A stretch of 64,000 nt of DNA. It comes from Thiogranum sp. (GTDB lineage: Bacteria > Pseudomonadota > Gammaproteobacteria > DSM-19610). The stretch lies in the NCBI GenBank assembly GCA_030148805.1, contig JASBSS010000007.1:62001-126000 (forward strand). Reading direction: 5' to 3'. The notes below the pieces were generated by a model. That model worked only from the letters and a program-made list of their open reading frames with translations. It did not search any database and was not told where the DNA came from. The number at the start of each line of letters is the position of its first letter. Positions within the stretch are counted from its first letter, which is position 1. A program made the position numbers and the translations under genes. Of this stretch, positions 1-9,415 are shown one piece after another.

Positions 1-360
1 GGTCCAGTGCCGCTCCAACGCCGCCGACGGTTCCGGCTCGTGGCTCGGCAAGCGCTCCAGGGGGTCGACGTCGCTGTCCTCGGCGCCGACGGCGTCCTGG
101 CGCAACGCCAGCGGGTTGCGCGACTGGCTGCGCGCGCGGTCGACGCCCAGGCGATAGAGCACGCGCGTCAGCCAGGGGCGCAGCTGCTCGACGGCCTCGA
201 GCTCGCGTTGGCGCGGATAAAGTTTCACCAGCAGATCCTGCACCAGGTCCTCGGCGTCCTCACGCGTGCCCGTCATCCGGTACGCGAAACGGTACAGATG
301 GTCGAGATGCGGGTACATTAGGGCCTCGAAAGCCGAGGCCGAAGTGCGTTTACGGAACAT
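1..360 (-). CDS. ECF-type RNA polymerase sigma factor, partial (C-terminus beyond the left edge)
   Basis: Reading the minus strand from the ATG that starts at base 360 gives 120 codons with no stop before the edge. The protein begins MFRKRTSASAFEALMYPHLD. Residues 10-60 carry a sigma region 2 signature (YRFAYRMTGTREDAEDLVQD, followed by LLVKLYPR), the segment that contacts core polymerase and the -10 element. The next part (LRPWLTRVLYRLGVDRARS) is the usual end of region 2. An acidic linker follows, and region 4 would lie outside the window. The partner anti-sigma factor, if any, is also outside. The start has no strong Shine-Dalgarno sequence but lies just downstream of a very AT-rich tract. 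The family call is secure; the regulon is unknown. Confidence 0.85.
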   Translation of the reverse strand, partial: MFRKRTSASAFEALMYPHLDHLYRFAYRMTGTREDAEDLVQDLLVKLYPRQRELEAVEQLRPWLTRVLYRLGVDRARSQSRNPLALRQDAVGAEDSDVDPLERLPSHEPEPSAALERHWT

Positions 361-417
361 TTGGTATTCTTGGTGGCATTCCTGATAAAAACACGACGGT
401 CAGGGGGAAACGGTTCC

Positions 418-468
418 CAAAAATTTATTTTTCAAAATAAAACAATATATTATATATTTTCACAAACG
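418..468. promoter_or_regulatory. AT-rich tract upstream of the ECF sigma gene
   Basis: About 50 bases made almost entirely of A and T, including a run of alternating TATAT, stand out in a high-GC background. They lie 60-110 bases upstream of the leftward sigma factor start and downstream of the leftward cytochrome gene. The likely role is a promoter or UP-element/nucleoid-protein site for the sigma gene. No single -35/-10 pair is clear enough to call. Confidence 0.35.
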
Positions 469-584
469 CTGGGGTGACGCTGCGTGCCAACATTTGGGCC
501 GGGCCAGCGACTGGGTTGGCGCTGGTACCGGTCAACCGGGCGAACCCCATCTGGCCAGGCGGGGCTCACTGGATCAGGCCAGGC

Positions 585-1031
585 TCAACGGCTGACGTCG
601 ACGCCGCCGCGCTGCTCCCAGGCGCTGTAGATCTTATCGTCCCACTGGCTCTGGAAATACGCAATCACGGCGTCGATCTGCGCCGGACTCAGCTGGTCGC
701 CGAACGGCGGCATCTTGCCCCCCAGCGGAATACCACCCCTGGCCACCGAGCGACGCAGGACGCTGAGGGTGTGATGCCAGGCATGTGCGCTGCCGTTGAG
801 CGGGGGCGGCGGATAGGAACCGTCGGGCAGGGTCTGACGCCAGTCGGCGGCCTTGCCCTCGGCCCTGGCGCCATGACAGGCCGCGCAGTGCTCGGCGAAC
901 AACCGGGCGCCGTCGCTGACCTGACCGGCGGTGTACCAGCGGCCGGCCACCTTGGCTTCCTCGCGCTGCTGGTCGCAACCGGCCAGCGCGCCGCCGAAAA
1001 TCAACAACAGGGGGAACCATCTTGGGGTCAT
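585..1031 (-). CDS. Monoheme c-type cytochrome lipoprotein
   Basis: The protein has 148 residues. The N-terminus is a lipoprotein signal (hydrophobic stretch ending LAGC at residues 16-19), so it should be anchored to a membrane on the periplasmic side. One heme-binding motif CAACH is at about residues 49-53, and a methionine in GGKMPPFGD near residue 107 is the probable sixth ligand. Size and spacing fit a class I cytochrome c acting as a small electron carrier. GAGGACAATGCGCC precedes the ATG, a good ribosome binding site. It stands alone between the sigma gene and tadA, so its redox partner cannot be inferred. Confidence 0.85.
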   Translation of the reverse strand: MTPRWFPLLLIFGGALAGCDQQREEAKVAGRWYTAGQVSDGARLFAEHCAACHGARAEGKAADWRQTLPDGSYPPPPLNGSAHAWHHTLSVLRRSVARGGIPLGGKMPPFGDQLSPAQIDAVIAYFQSQWDDKIYSAWEQRGGVDVSR

Positions 1032-1269
1032 GGCGCATTGTCCTCAGCGTGGTAGCAACGTGCCCTGGCGAACGACCGTAGGGGCTCGCCCACTGGCGTG
1101 GCAAGCTTTGCAGGTGCGCCGCGCACGGCAGCCTCGCGTGGCATCTTGCACCACGCCCCCGACGATAACAAGCGGGTTCTGAGCGCCAAGCGGGCCGCTG
1201 TCGCCGCGCCTGAGCGCTCGACCACCAGGCGCAAACATGGCTCGCCGAGCGCGGTGTCCGCCCGCGCCC

Positions 1270-1767
1270 CTAACCCCGCCGGGCACGGAAAAAGGCGCGC
1301 AGGCTGTGGGCGCAGTCGGCGTCGAGCACACCGGCGGTGACCTCGATGCGGTGATTGATTCCCGGGGTGCTCAAGGCCTGGCCGGCGCTATGGACCGCGC
1401 CGCGTTTCACATCGGCAGCCCCATAGACCAGGCGGCCGATGCGGGCGTGCAACATGGCGCCGGTGCACATCAGGCAGGGCTCGAGGGTGACATACAGGGT
1501 GGCACCGGTCAGGCGATAGTTGCCCAGTCGCCGCGCGGCGTCGCGCAGGGCGACGATTTCGGCGTGCGCGGTGGGGTCGACGCTGGAGATGGGTCGGTTC
1601 CAGCCTTCGCCGATCACCTCGCCCTCGTTGACGATCACACAGCCGACCGGCACTTCATCGCTGGCCTCGCCTTGCGCGGCCAGCGACAAAGCGTGGCGCA
1701 TCCAGTGAATGTCGCGCTCCTCGGACGGGAGGCCCTCCCTCGTCGGCGGGTGGGGCGAGCGGCTCAT
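1270..1767 (-). CDS. tadA: tRNA-specific adenosine deaminase TadA
   Basis: The product is a zinc-dependent deaminase that converts adenosine-34 to inosine in the anticodon of tRNA-Arg(ACG). The HAEIVAL motif supplies the zinc-binding histidine and catalytic glutamate, and the TLEPCLMCTGAM motif supplies the two zinc cysteines. GVIN-type and ARIGRLVYGA segments are also family-typical. The open frame extends 27 codons further upstream, but the ATG at 1767 is preceded directly by GGAGGGGGA and gives the usual family length (165 residues). The gene is standard housekeeping. The bases between it and the cytochrome hold no further gene that I can see. Confidence 0.95.
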   Translation of the reverse strand: MSRSPHPPTREGLPSEERDIHWMRHALSLAAQGEASDEVPVGCVIVNEGEVIGEGWNRPISSVDPTAHAEIVALRDAARRLGNYRLTGATLYVTLEPCLMCTGAMLHARIGRLVYGAADVKRGAVHSAGQALSTPGINHRIEVTAGVLDADCAHSLRAFFRARRG

Positions 1768-1980
1768 TCCCCCTCCGGTTTCGACGCCACGCGAAGATAG
1801 ACGCGAGTGGCAGATTGGACGCGACGCTTCATGAACCCTACGCGGCAAAGCCGTTTATACAAAGGCTAGTCGGTTCATGATACGTGAATTGTGTCGGTAC
1901 GAAAACGCGTAGCGGCGGCGGTACCAGGGTCCGCGCCCGCGCTCGCGCGCTCATGGGTCGCAACAACCCGCTCCGTCCCC

Positions 1981-2012
1981 TTGACTCCGTACCCGGGTAC
2001 GGCGGCTAGACT
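1981..2012 (+). promoter_or_regulatory. MerR-type mer promoter/operator
   Basis: A -35 box TTGACT and a -10 box TAGACT are separated by 20 bases. The spacer holds the perfect dyad CCGTACCCGGGTACGG, which matches the Tn501 mer operator except in the central four bases. A stretched 19-20 base spacer with the operator inside it is the hallmark of promoters untwisted by MerR-family activators. It drives merC-merA, whose first ATG is 38 bases further on. No merR gene lies next to it, which is unusual. Confidence 0.85.
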
Positions 2013-2049
2013 GCGTTCTGGCGTGAGACCGTTTTTGACAGGAGGCACG

Positions 2050-3944
<1,895 letters not shown>

Positions 3945-4236
3945 TTTACCGCCGATCGGTGGCACCGGCACGCCTGCCCCACGCCCAGAGGCACAAGCGC
4001 CCGCGGATCACTTGCCCGCGCCCGCGGGCGCGCGGGGTCAGGGGGGCCTAACGCGCAAGGTCCGGGGAGCCTGACCGGGGAGCCCGTTATGCAGCCCTAC
4101 CGTCCCATCTGTCGGCACCCGCGGACGCGCCGGCTCCGACGACCCCGAGGTGGCGATCCAGCCCCGCAGGACCCATTGGGACCCGCGAAGGAAGCGTGTC
4201 GAGCCCTGGAACCCTCAGAATGCGCGGGGAGCGCAG

Positions 4237-5391
4237 TCAGTTGCCGGGGGACGCCGTCAGTCCACCGTCTTCGCCGTCGCGCGCACCCGGGCAGCATTGG
4301 TCGTACGGCACCACGCCCGGGCGCGATTCGTACCAGCCGCGGGAACGGTTGACCACGGTCACCGCCGCCAGCATCACCGGCACCTCGATGAGCACGCCCA
4401 CCACCGTGGCCAGGGCCGCCCCGGACTGGAAACCGAACAGGGCGATCGCCGTGGCCACCGCCAGTTCGAAGAAATTGCTGGCGCCGATGAGCGCCGAGGG
4501 CCCCGCCACGCAGTGGGGCGAGCCTACGGCACGGTTGAGCAGATAGGCCAGGCCCGAGTTGAAAAACACCTGCAGCAGGATCGGCACCGCCAACAACGCG
4601 ATGACCAGCGGCTGGCCAACGATCTGTTCGCCCTGAAACCCGAACAGGAGAATCAGGGTCGCGAGCAGCGCCGTCAGGGACAGCGGGTGCAGGCGTTTCA
4701 ACGCGCGCTGCAGGCGCCGTTCACCCTGCGCCTGGGCAAGCAATCGCCGACGCCACAGGTTGGCGAGGACCAGCGGCACGAGGATATAGACCACCACCGA
4801 CAGCGCCAAGGTGTCCCACGGAACACTGATGGCCGACAGCCCCAGGAGCAAGCCGACGATCGGGGCGAAGGCGAACACCATGATCACGTCGTTGAGCGCC
4901 ACCTGGGTCAGCGTGAAATGCGGCTCACCCGCGGACAGATAACTCCAGACGAACACCATCGCGGTGCAGGGCGCGGCGGCGAGAATGATCAGGCCGGCGA
5001 TGTAGGCGTCGATCTCCCCGGCCGGCAGCCAGGGACGGAACAGGCCGCCGATGAACAGCCAGCCGAGCAACGCCATGGAGAAGGGCTTGACCGCCCAGTT
5101 CACCAGCAGGGTCACGCCGACGCCGCGCCAATGCCGGCGAACGCCGCCGAGCGAGCGCAGATCGACCTTCAGCAACATGGGGATGATCATCAACCAGACC
5201 AGCAGCGCCACCGGCAGATTGACGCGCGCCACCTCCAGCGCCCCGACCGCCTGGAAAGCGCCTTCGAGGAAATGTCCCAGCGCGATGCCGACGCCAATGC
5301 ATAAAACCACCCACACTGTCAGATAGCGTTCGAAAAAGCCCATCGGCGCGCCACCGGCCCTGCGCCCGGTGGTCTGGCACTGCACGCTCAC
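4237..5391 (-). CDS. acr3: ACR3-family arsenite efflux permease
   Basis: The protein is 384 residues with about ten transmembrane helices. It contains the ACR3 signature AAAPCTAMVFVWSYL with the essential cysteine, and the GASNFFELAVATAIALFG segment. It expels As(III), and possibly antimonite, using the proton gradient. The start shown is a GTG whose last bases overlap the arsC stop (GTGA). A downstream ATG at 5343 (MGFFERYLTVW) is the more common family start and is an alternative. The cysteine-containing C-terminal tail after NRSRGWYE is longer than usual. It is the last gene of the arsR-arsC-acr3 operon. Confidence 0.93.
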   Translation of the reverse strand: MSVQCQTTGRRAGGAPMGFFERYLTVWVVLCIGVGIALGHFLEGAFQAVGALEVARVNLPVALLVWLMIIPMLLKVDLRSLGGVRRHWRGVGVTLLVNWAVKPFSMALLGWLFIGGLFRPWLPAGEIDAYIAGLIILAAAPCTAMVFVWSYLSAGEPHFTLTQVALNDVIMVFAFAPIVGLLLGLSAISVPWDTLALSVVVYILVPLVLANLWRRRLLAQAQGERRLQRALKRLHPLSLTALLATLILLFGFQGEQIVGQPLVIALLAVPILLQVFFNSGLAYLLNRAVGSPHCVAGPSALIGASNFFELAVATAIALFGFQSGAALATVVGVLIEVPVMLAAVTVVNRSRGWYESRPGVVPYDQCCPGARDGEDGGLTASPGN

Positions 5392-5822
5392 GCCACGCTC
5401 TCCCGGCGAGCGGCCGCCAGCCGTTCGATCAGCGCGCGCACCCGCTCGCCGATGTCATCGCGACTGGCGCGGAACACCGCCATGATCTCGTCTTCGCCGC
5501 CCTCGGTCTTGGCCGGATCGAGCAACGGCCAATGTTCCTTTGCCACGCCGGCTGGCAGCGCGGGGCAGTGTTCGTCGGCGTGGCCACATACGGTCACCAC
5601 GCGGTCGGCCGCCGCCAGCATGGCGGCGCTGACCCGGGTCGAGACCTGGGCGGAAATATCGATGCCCACTTCCCGCATCACGGCGACGGCGCGCGCGTTC
5701 TGGCCGTGGGCTTCGATACCGGCCGAGTGCACGCGCAGCCACTCCGGGGCGAGATGTCTGGCCCAGCCCTCGGCCATCTGCGAGCGGCAGGCGTTGCCGG
5801 TACAGAGAAACAGCAGATTCAT
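5388..5822 (-). CDS. arsC: Thioredoxin-coupled arsenate reductase ArsC (low-molecular-weight phosphatase fold)
   Basis: The enzyme reduces arsenate to arsenite for export by the adjacent Acr3. The P-loop CTGNACRS provides the nucleophilic Cys7 and Cys12. The further pair in VCGHADEHC (residues 79 and 86) matches the relay cysteines of the thioredoxin-coupled family rather than the glutaredoxin type. GGAG six bases before ATG 5822 favours this start over the one four codons upstream. The length of 144 residues is typical. It sits between arsR (40-base gap) and acr3 (overlapping). Confidence 0.93.
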   Translation of the reverse strand: MNLLFLCTGNACRSQMAEGWARHLAPEWLRVHSAGIEAHGQNARAVAVMREVGIDISAQVSTRVSAAMLAAADRVVTVCGHADEHCPALPAGVAKEHWPLLDPAKTEGGEDEIMAVFRASRDDIGERVRALIERLAAARRESVA

Positions 5823-5861
5823 TTCGGTCTCCATGACAGGTCGCGGGCAGTCGCGAGGGGC

Positions 5862-6215
5862 TCAGGCACCACAGGCGCTGCCGGGGCGCTCGGACATCGA
5901 AACCAGTCTGGCACGGTCCTTCGTATAAGGAAGGCCCGGGCCCACCCCCTCCGCCGTGGCCGTCAACACGCCCCTTACCCACCCGGGCAGGGCCTCATGC
6001 AGCCGGTAGTAAACCCATAACCCCTGGCGCCGGTCGCCGACCAGACCGGCCTGACGGAGCTGGGCCAGGTGACGGGAGATCATCGGCTGGGACACCCGCA
6101 GCGCGTGGGTCAGCTCGCACACGCACAGCTCCGCCTCCTGCTGCAACAGCAACAGCGCGCGCAATCGCAAGGGATGGGCCATGGCGGCATACAGGGCATC
6201 GGCGCTGATTTTCAT
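5862..6215 (-). CDS. arsR: ArsR-family arsenic-responsive repressor
   Basis: This is a winged-helix repressor of 117 residues. The ELCVCEL segment (Cys31, Cys33) is the ArsR metal-binding box at the start of the recognition region. Binding of As(III) there releases DNA. VSQPMISRHLAQLRQAGLV is the helix-turn-helix, and RRQGLWVYYRL is the wing. It heads the arsR-arsC-acr3 operon and should autoregulate through the inverted repeat just upstream. An additional cysteine lies near the C-terminus. Confidence 0.93.
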   Translation of the reverse strand: MKISADALYAAMAHPLRLRALLLLQQEAELCVCELTHALRVSQPMISRHLAQLRQAGLVGDRRQGLWVYYRLHEALPGWVRGVLTATAEGVGPGLPYTKDRARLVSMSERPGSACGA

Positions 6216-6226
6216 GGAGCCCTATT

Positions 6227-6262
6227 ATATATGGTTAGTCATATATATTGTCAACCGTATAT
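6227..6262 (-). promoter_or_regulatory. ars promoter and ArsR operator
   Basis: Read on the minus strand, a TTGACA -35 and a TATATA -10 are 17 bases apart, ending close to the arsR ATG. The promoter is framed by inverted arms ATATACGGTT and AACCATATAT (nine of ten bases pair), a plausible ArsR dimer site occluding the promoter. The very AT-rich make-up contrasts with the flanking genes. Confidence 0.7.
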
Positions 6263-6285
6263 AATGGCAGCATCCTATCGCATCG

Positions 6286-6396
6286 ATGAAACGATCCGCG
6301 GGTCCGGTGCGTATTTTCAGCCTCGACGACATCGCGCAGGCGCACCGGCTGATGGAGACGAACCAGGCCAACGGCAAACTCGTGGTGACGCTGTAG
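6286..6396 (+). pseudogene. Remnant: C-terminus of a zinc-free quinone oxidoreductase/alcohol dehydrogenase (MDR family)
   Basis: A 36-codon frame ends with PVRIFSLDDIAQAHRLMETN followed by QANGKLVVTL and a stop. This matches the last about 30 residues of medium-chain quinone oxidoreductases, whose proteins end with a ...FPLEEAAEAHRLMESNxxxGKIVL pattern. The rest of the roughly 320-residue enzyme is absent, and the fragment starts directly beside the ars promoter. The most likely history is that insertion of the ars operon, or a deletion, removed the body of the gene. It is unlikely to be functional. Confidence 0.65.
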
Positions 6397-6436
6397 CGAA
6401 CGGAGCATACCGACTGGGCCACACCAGCGCTCCGGG

Positions 6437-7744
6437 TTACTTGGCGCGCGAGCTCGCCTTCGCTTCCGCGGCGCACCTGGCCGCGCGCGCGTACAACAGG
6501 GCGCGTTCGCGGGCATTGCGGGCGAGATCGGCGGCGCGCTGGAACTCGGCGCGCGCCTCGTCGAGGCGTTCCAGCTTTGCCAACAGGTCGCCGCGCACGC
6601 TCGGCAGCAGGTGGTAGTCTTTCAGCGCCGGCTCCCCGGCCAGGGTGTCGACCAGCGCCAGCGCCGCGGCGGGCCCGAAGGCCATGCCCACGGCCACGGC
6701 GCGGTTGAGCGCGACCACCGGCGAGGGCGCGGCCACCATCAACGCGTCGTAAAGCGCGACGATCCGCGACCAGTCGGTGGCCGCGGCAGTCGCGGCGCGC
6801 GCATGACAGGCGGCGATGGCCGCCTGCAAGGTGTAGGGACCGAAAGGGCCGGGGAGCGCTTCGGCCCGCGCCAGCGCCGCCAAGCCGCGGCGGATCAACG
6901 GCCGGTCCCAGCGGCTGCGATCCTGGTCGAGCAACAGGATCGGCTCGCCGGCGGCGTCCAGGCGCGCCGACAGACGCGAGGCCTGGATGTCCATCAGCGC
7001 GGCAAGACCCTGGACCTCGACTTCCTCGGGCAGCAGTTGCCGCAACAATTGTCCCAGGCGCCGCGCCTCGTCGCACAGCGCCGGGCGCATCCAGTCGTCG
7101 CCGGCGGTGGCGGCATAACCCTCGTTGAAGATCAGATACACCACCTCCAGCACGGAGGCGAGCCGCGCCTCAAGCGCCTCTCCGCGCGGCAGCTCGAACG
7201 GCACGTGCGCCGCGTTCAGGGTCCGCTTGGCGCGCACGATGCGCTGGGCGATGGTGGCCTCGCTCTTGAGGTAGGCGCGCGCGATCTCGGCGGTGGAAAG
7301 GCCGGCGACGACCTTCAACGTCAGGGCCGTACGCGCCGGCGCCGACAGCAGCGGGTGGCAGGCGGTGAACACCAGCCGCAGCACGCTGTCGCCGATGTCA
7401 TCGTCCAGCGCCGCGTCCAGCTGGGCCCGCTGTGCGGCCTCGCGCTCGGCCCGCGCCGCGCCCCACTCGGCCGCGAGCTGGCTGTGTTTGGGCGCGACAA
7501 TACGCTCGTGACGCAACCGATCGAGCGCGCGCCGGCGGGCGGCGGTGGTCAACCAGGCGCCCGGGTTGGCCGGGACGCCGGTGCGCGGCCAGGATTCGAG
7601 GGCGGCCACCAGCGCGTCCTGGGCAAAGTCCTCGGCCAGGCCCAGATCGCCGCTGAGTCGGGCCACCACCGCGACGACTTTCGCCGCCTCGATCCGCCAG
7701 ATGGCTGCGATCGTGTCAGCGACAGGGGACGATGCGTCGTTCAT
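6437..7744 (-). CDS. ECF42-type RNA polymerase sigma factor with long C-terminal extension
   Basis: The protein has 435 residues. Sigma region 2 occupies about residues 12-80 (LAEDFAQDALVAALESWP), and region 4 lies at about 115-175 (LTLKVVAGLSTAEIARAYL, then SEATIAQRIVRAK). A helical, TPR-like extension of about 250 residues follows (DEARAEFQRAADLARNARERALL), as in the ECF42 group, which has no anti-sigma factor and is paired with DGPF/YCII proteins. The two YCII genes and a PhnB-like gene lie directly upstream on the same strand, so the four genes probably form one unit that this sigma factor reads. The inducing signal is unknown. Confidence 0.88.
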   Translation of the reverse strand: MNDASSPVADTIAAIWRIEAAKVVAVVARLSGDLGLAEDFAQDALVAALESWPRTGVPANPGAWLTTAARRRALDRLRHERIVAPKHSQLAAEWGAARAEREAAQRAQLDAALDDDIGDSVLRLVFTACHPLLSAPARTALTLKVVAGLSTAEIARAYLKSEATIAQRIVRAKRTLNAAHVPFELPRGEALEARLASVLEVVYLIFNEGYAATAGDDWMRPALCDEARRLGQLLRQLLPEEVEVQGLAALMDIQASRLSARLDAAGEPILLLDQDRSRWDRPLIRRGLAALARAEALPGPFGPYTLQAAIAACHARAATAAATDWSRIVALYDALMVAAPSPVVALNRAVAVGMAFGPAAALALVDTLAGEPALKDYHLLPSVRGDLLAKLERLDEARAEFQRAADLARNARERALLYARAARCAAEAKASSRAK

Positions 7745-7804
7745 CGCGGGCTCCCGCCGGTCGGTGGCGGGCCACCTCGCCTCCGGTTCAGGCCGGGCAC
7801 CGCG

Positions 7805-8161
7805 TCAGCCGACGTGGCAGGGCGCGCACTCGCGCACCTCGACCGCGGCGAAACGCGCCGCCGGGCACTGCGCGGCCAGTTCGATGGCCTCATCCCGATC
7901 GGCGCAATCGATGAGGTAGAAGCCGCCGACCATTTCCTTGGCCTCGGCGAACGGACCATCGCGCAGCACCGATTCACCGTCGTGGCGCTGGACCCGCACC
8001 CCGTGCTTGTCCGGTCGCAACGACCGGCTCGCCAGCAGCTGCCCGCGCGCCGCCAACCCCTCACCGAAACGCACCATCTCGTCATACAGCGCGCGACCTT
8101 CCTCTTCGCCACGGCCTTCGCGGTCGGCACGCGCCTCGACAATCAGCAGCAGAAATTCCAT
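7805..8161 (-). CDS. YCII/DGPF-domain protein
   Basis: The small alpha/beta protein of 118 residues begins MEFLLLIVEARADREGRGEE. It carries the family segments VRDGPFAEAKEMVGGFYLID (the DGPF motif) and DRDEAIELAAQCPAA. YCII proteins are ferredoxin-like fold dimers. In this genomic setting they are the standard partner of ECF42 sigma factors, and their biochemical function is unproved. The frame is open further upstream, but this ATG gives the usual start. It ends in CAPCHVG, a short cysteine-containing tail. Confidence 0.85.
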   Translation of the reverse strand: MEFLLLIVEARADREGRGEEEGRALYDEMVRFGEGLAARGQLLASRSLRPDKHGVRVQRHDGESVLRDGPFAEAKEMVGGFYLIDCADRDEAIELAAQCPAARFAAVEVRECAPCHVG

Positions 8162-8252
8162 ACCTTCCCTCCCTAAGTGGCACCCACCGGAGTGGGTGGG
8201 CGTGATTATCCCCCGGGGGCGCATCGAGGCGCCACCGGGACCGGGCCGGCCG

Positions 8253-8642
8253 CTAGAGCAGCGTCACGGTCGCGGACGAATCCAGCTCCCCGGGCTCGTA
8301 CAGCAGCCTCACCTCGATCTGCGCCTGGCCGCCCTCGATGGCGGGATTGGGGTGGCGGCGGACCCACTCGCGCGCTTCCTCGCGGCCGCGCACCTCGATC
8401 AGCGTATAGCCGGCGACAAGTTCCCCGACCTGCGTGAACGGCCCTTCGGCAATGCGCCGTTGCGCGTCGGCGAAATGCACGCGCCAGCCGTCGCGGCTCG
8501 GTCTCAGGCCCGAGGCCTCGAGCAACACACCGGCCCGGGCAAGCTCCTCGTGGAAGGCCCGCATGCCGGCCGACGCGCTCGCGCCCGGCAGCACGCCCGC
8601 CTCCGAGCCCTCGGTCGCTTTGATGATGATCATGTAGCGCAT
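8253..8642 (-). CDS. YCII/DGPF-domain protein
   Basis: The protein is 129 residues. It begins MRYMIIIKATEGSEAG and has the family pattern AEGPFTQVGELVAGYTLIEV with EEAREWVRRHPNP. It is a second YCII protein in the ECF42 cluster, clearly related to its downstream neighbour but not a recent duplicate. Start ATG 8642 lies 14 bases after the stop of the PhnB-like gene and is preceded by GGAGGGTGTC. The reading frame is open upstream through that gene in another frame and should not be extended. Confidence 0.85.
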   Translation of the reverse strand: MRYMIIIKATEGSEAGVLPGASASAGMRAFHEELARAGVLLEASGLRPSRDGWRVHFADAQRRIAEGPFTQVGELVAGYTLIEVRGREEAREWVRRHPNPAIEGGQAQIEVRLLYEPGELDSSATVTLL

Positions 8643-8656
8643 GACACCCTCCTGCG

Positions 8657-9070
8657 TCATTGCGGAACGATCAACATCCAGCTCACGCCGAAGCGGTCGC
8701 TGAGCATGCCGAAACAGGGGGAGAAAAAGGTCTTCGTCAGCGGCATCTGCACACTGCCGTCCGCGGCCAGGGCGGCGAAGATATCGCCGGCGGCCTTGGC
8801 GTCGGACAGTTCGATGGAGAGCGAAAAACCCTGGAACGCCGGTGCGGTATCGGCACCGCAACCGTCGGAAGCCATCACCAGCGTCTCGCCGATCCGGAGC
8901 GCCGCGTGCATCACCTTGTCCTCCCAGCCGGCCGGCAGCGGCGTCGGTGGCGGCTCCGGACTCTCGCGATGGCGCAGCAGCATCACCCGTTCGGCGCCCA
9001 GGACGCGTTGATAGAAGTCGAGCGCCTCCTCGCAGCGCCCATTGAAAAACAGATAGGGTTCGATCTTCAT
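8657..9070 (-). CDS. PhnB-like VOC-superfamily protein
   Basis: The protein is 137 residues. It starts MKIEPYLFFNGRCEEALDFY and includes RVLGAERVMLL, GETLVMASDGCG and FFSPCFGMLSDRFGVSWML, all typical of the PhnB/3-demethylubiquinone-methyltransferase-like branch of the vicinal-oxygen-chelate fold. Members bind small ligands or metals, and the exact reaction is not known. GGAGGTTTCC precedes the ATG. It is the first gene of the ECF42 operon. Confidence 0.85.
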   Translation of the reverse strand: MKIEPYLFFNGRCEEALDFYQRVLGAERVMLLRHRESPEPPPTPLPAGWEDKVMHAALRIGETLVMASDGCGADTAPAFQGFSLSIELSDAKAAGDIFAALAADGSVQMPLTKTFFSPCFGMLSDRFGVSWMLIVPQ

Positions 9071-9415
9071 GGAAACCTCCTCAGTGAAACATGCAGCAAG
9101 GCCGCTCGCCAGGCGGATGCCCGGCGGTGGTTCGTTGACCGAACCCGATCACCGGGGCTCAGCGTGTCCCAGTGCCCAGCAACGGGCGGGGTGATCGGCG
9201 GCGTTCGCGGATACGACGTCTGACCGGTGTGCAAATCGACAGGTCCCGCAAGCCGTTCTCCCGATAACGGGAAATTCGACCGGCTTGCCGCAGGATCCTG
9301 AGGTAAAAGATAGACGGACTGAAAGCCGCCGGGGCGATGACGGCACGCCGCGCCGGGGCGAAGGCTGGCCGCGACGGCAGTCCGCGCTGCACGCGGCGGG
9401 CCGCCTCGCTCTCGG
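9071..9415. other. Intergenic stretch with one structured inverted repeat
   Basis: No gene is visible between the PhnB-like start and the HDOD stop. The only notable element is a nested inverted repeat at 9248-9288: outer arms GCAAGCCG/CGGCTTGC and inner TCCCG/CGGGA around an ATAA loop. It could end transcription of the HDOD gene, though no T-tract follows. Confidence 0.45.

Noticed and set aside
7-321. A 104-codon open frame on the plus strand at the left edge
   Set aside because: The opposite strand encodes a clear sigma factor region 2 across the same bases. The plus frame is only its mirror, with no ribosome binding site.
4089-4352. Frame downstream of merA
   Set aside because: It overlaps the end of acr3 on the other strand and has shadow-type composition. 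The 290 bases after merA appear non-coding.
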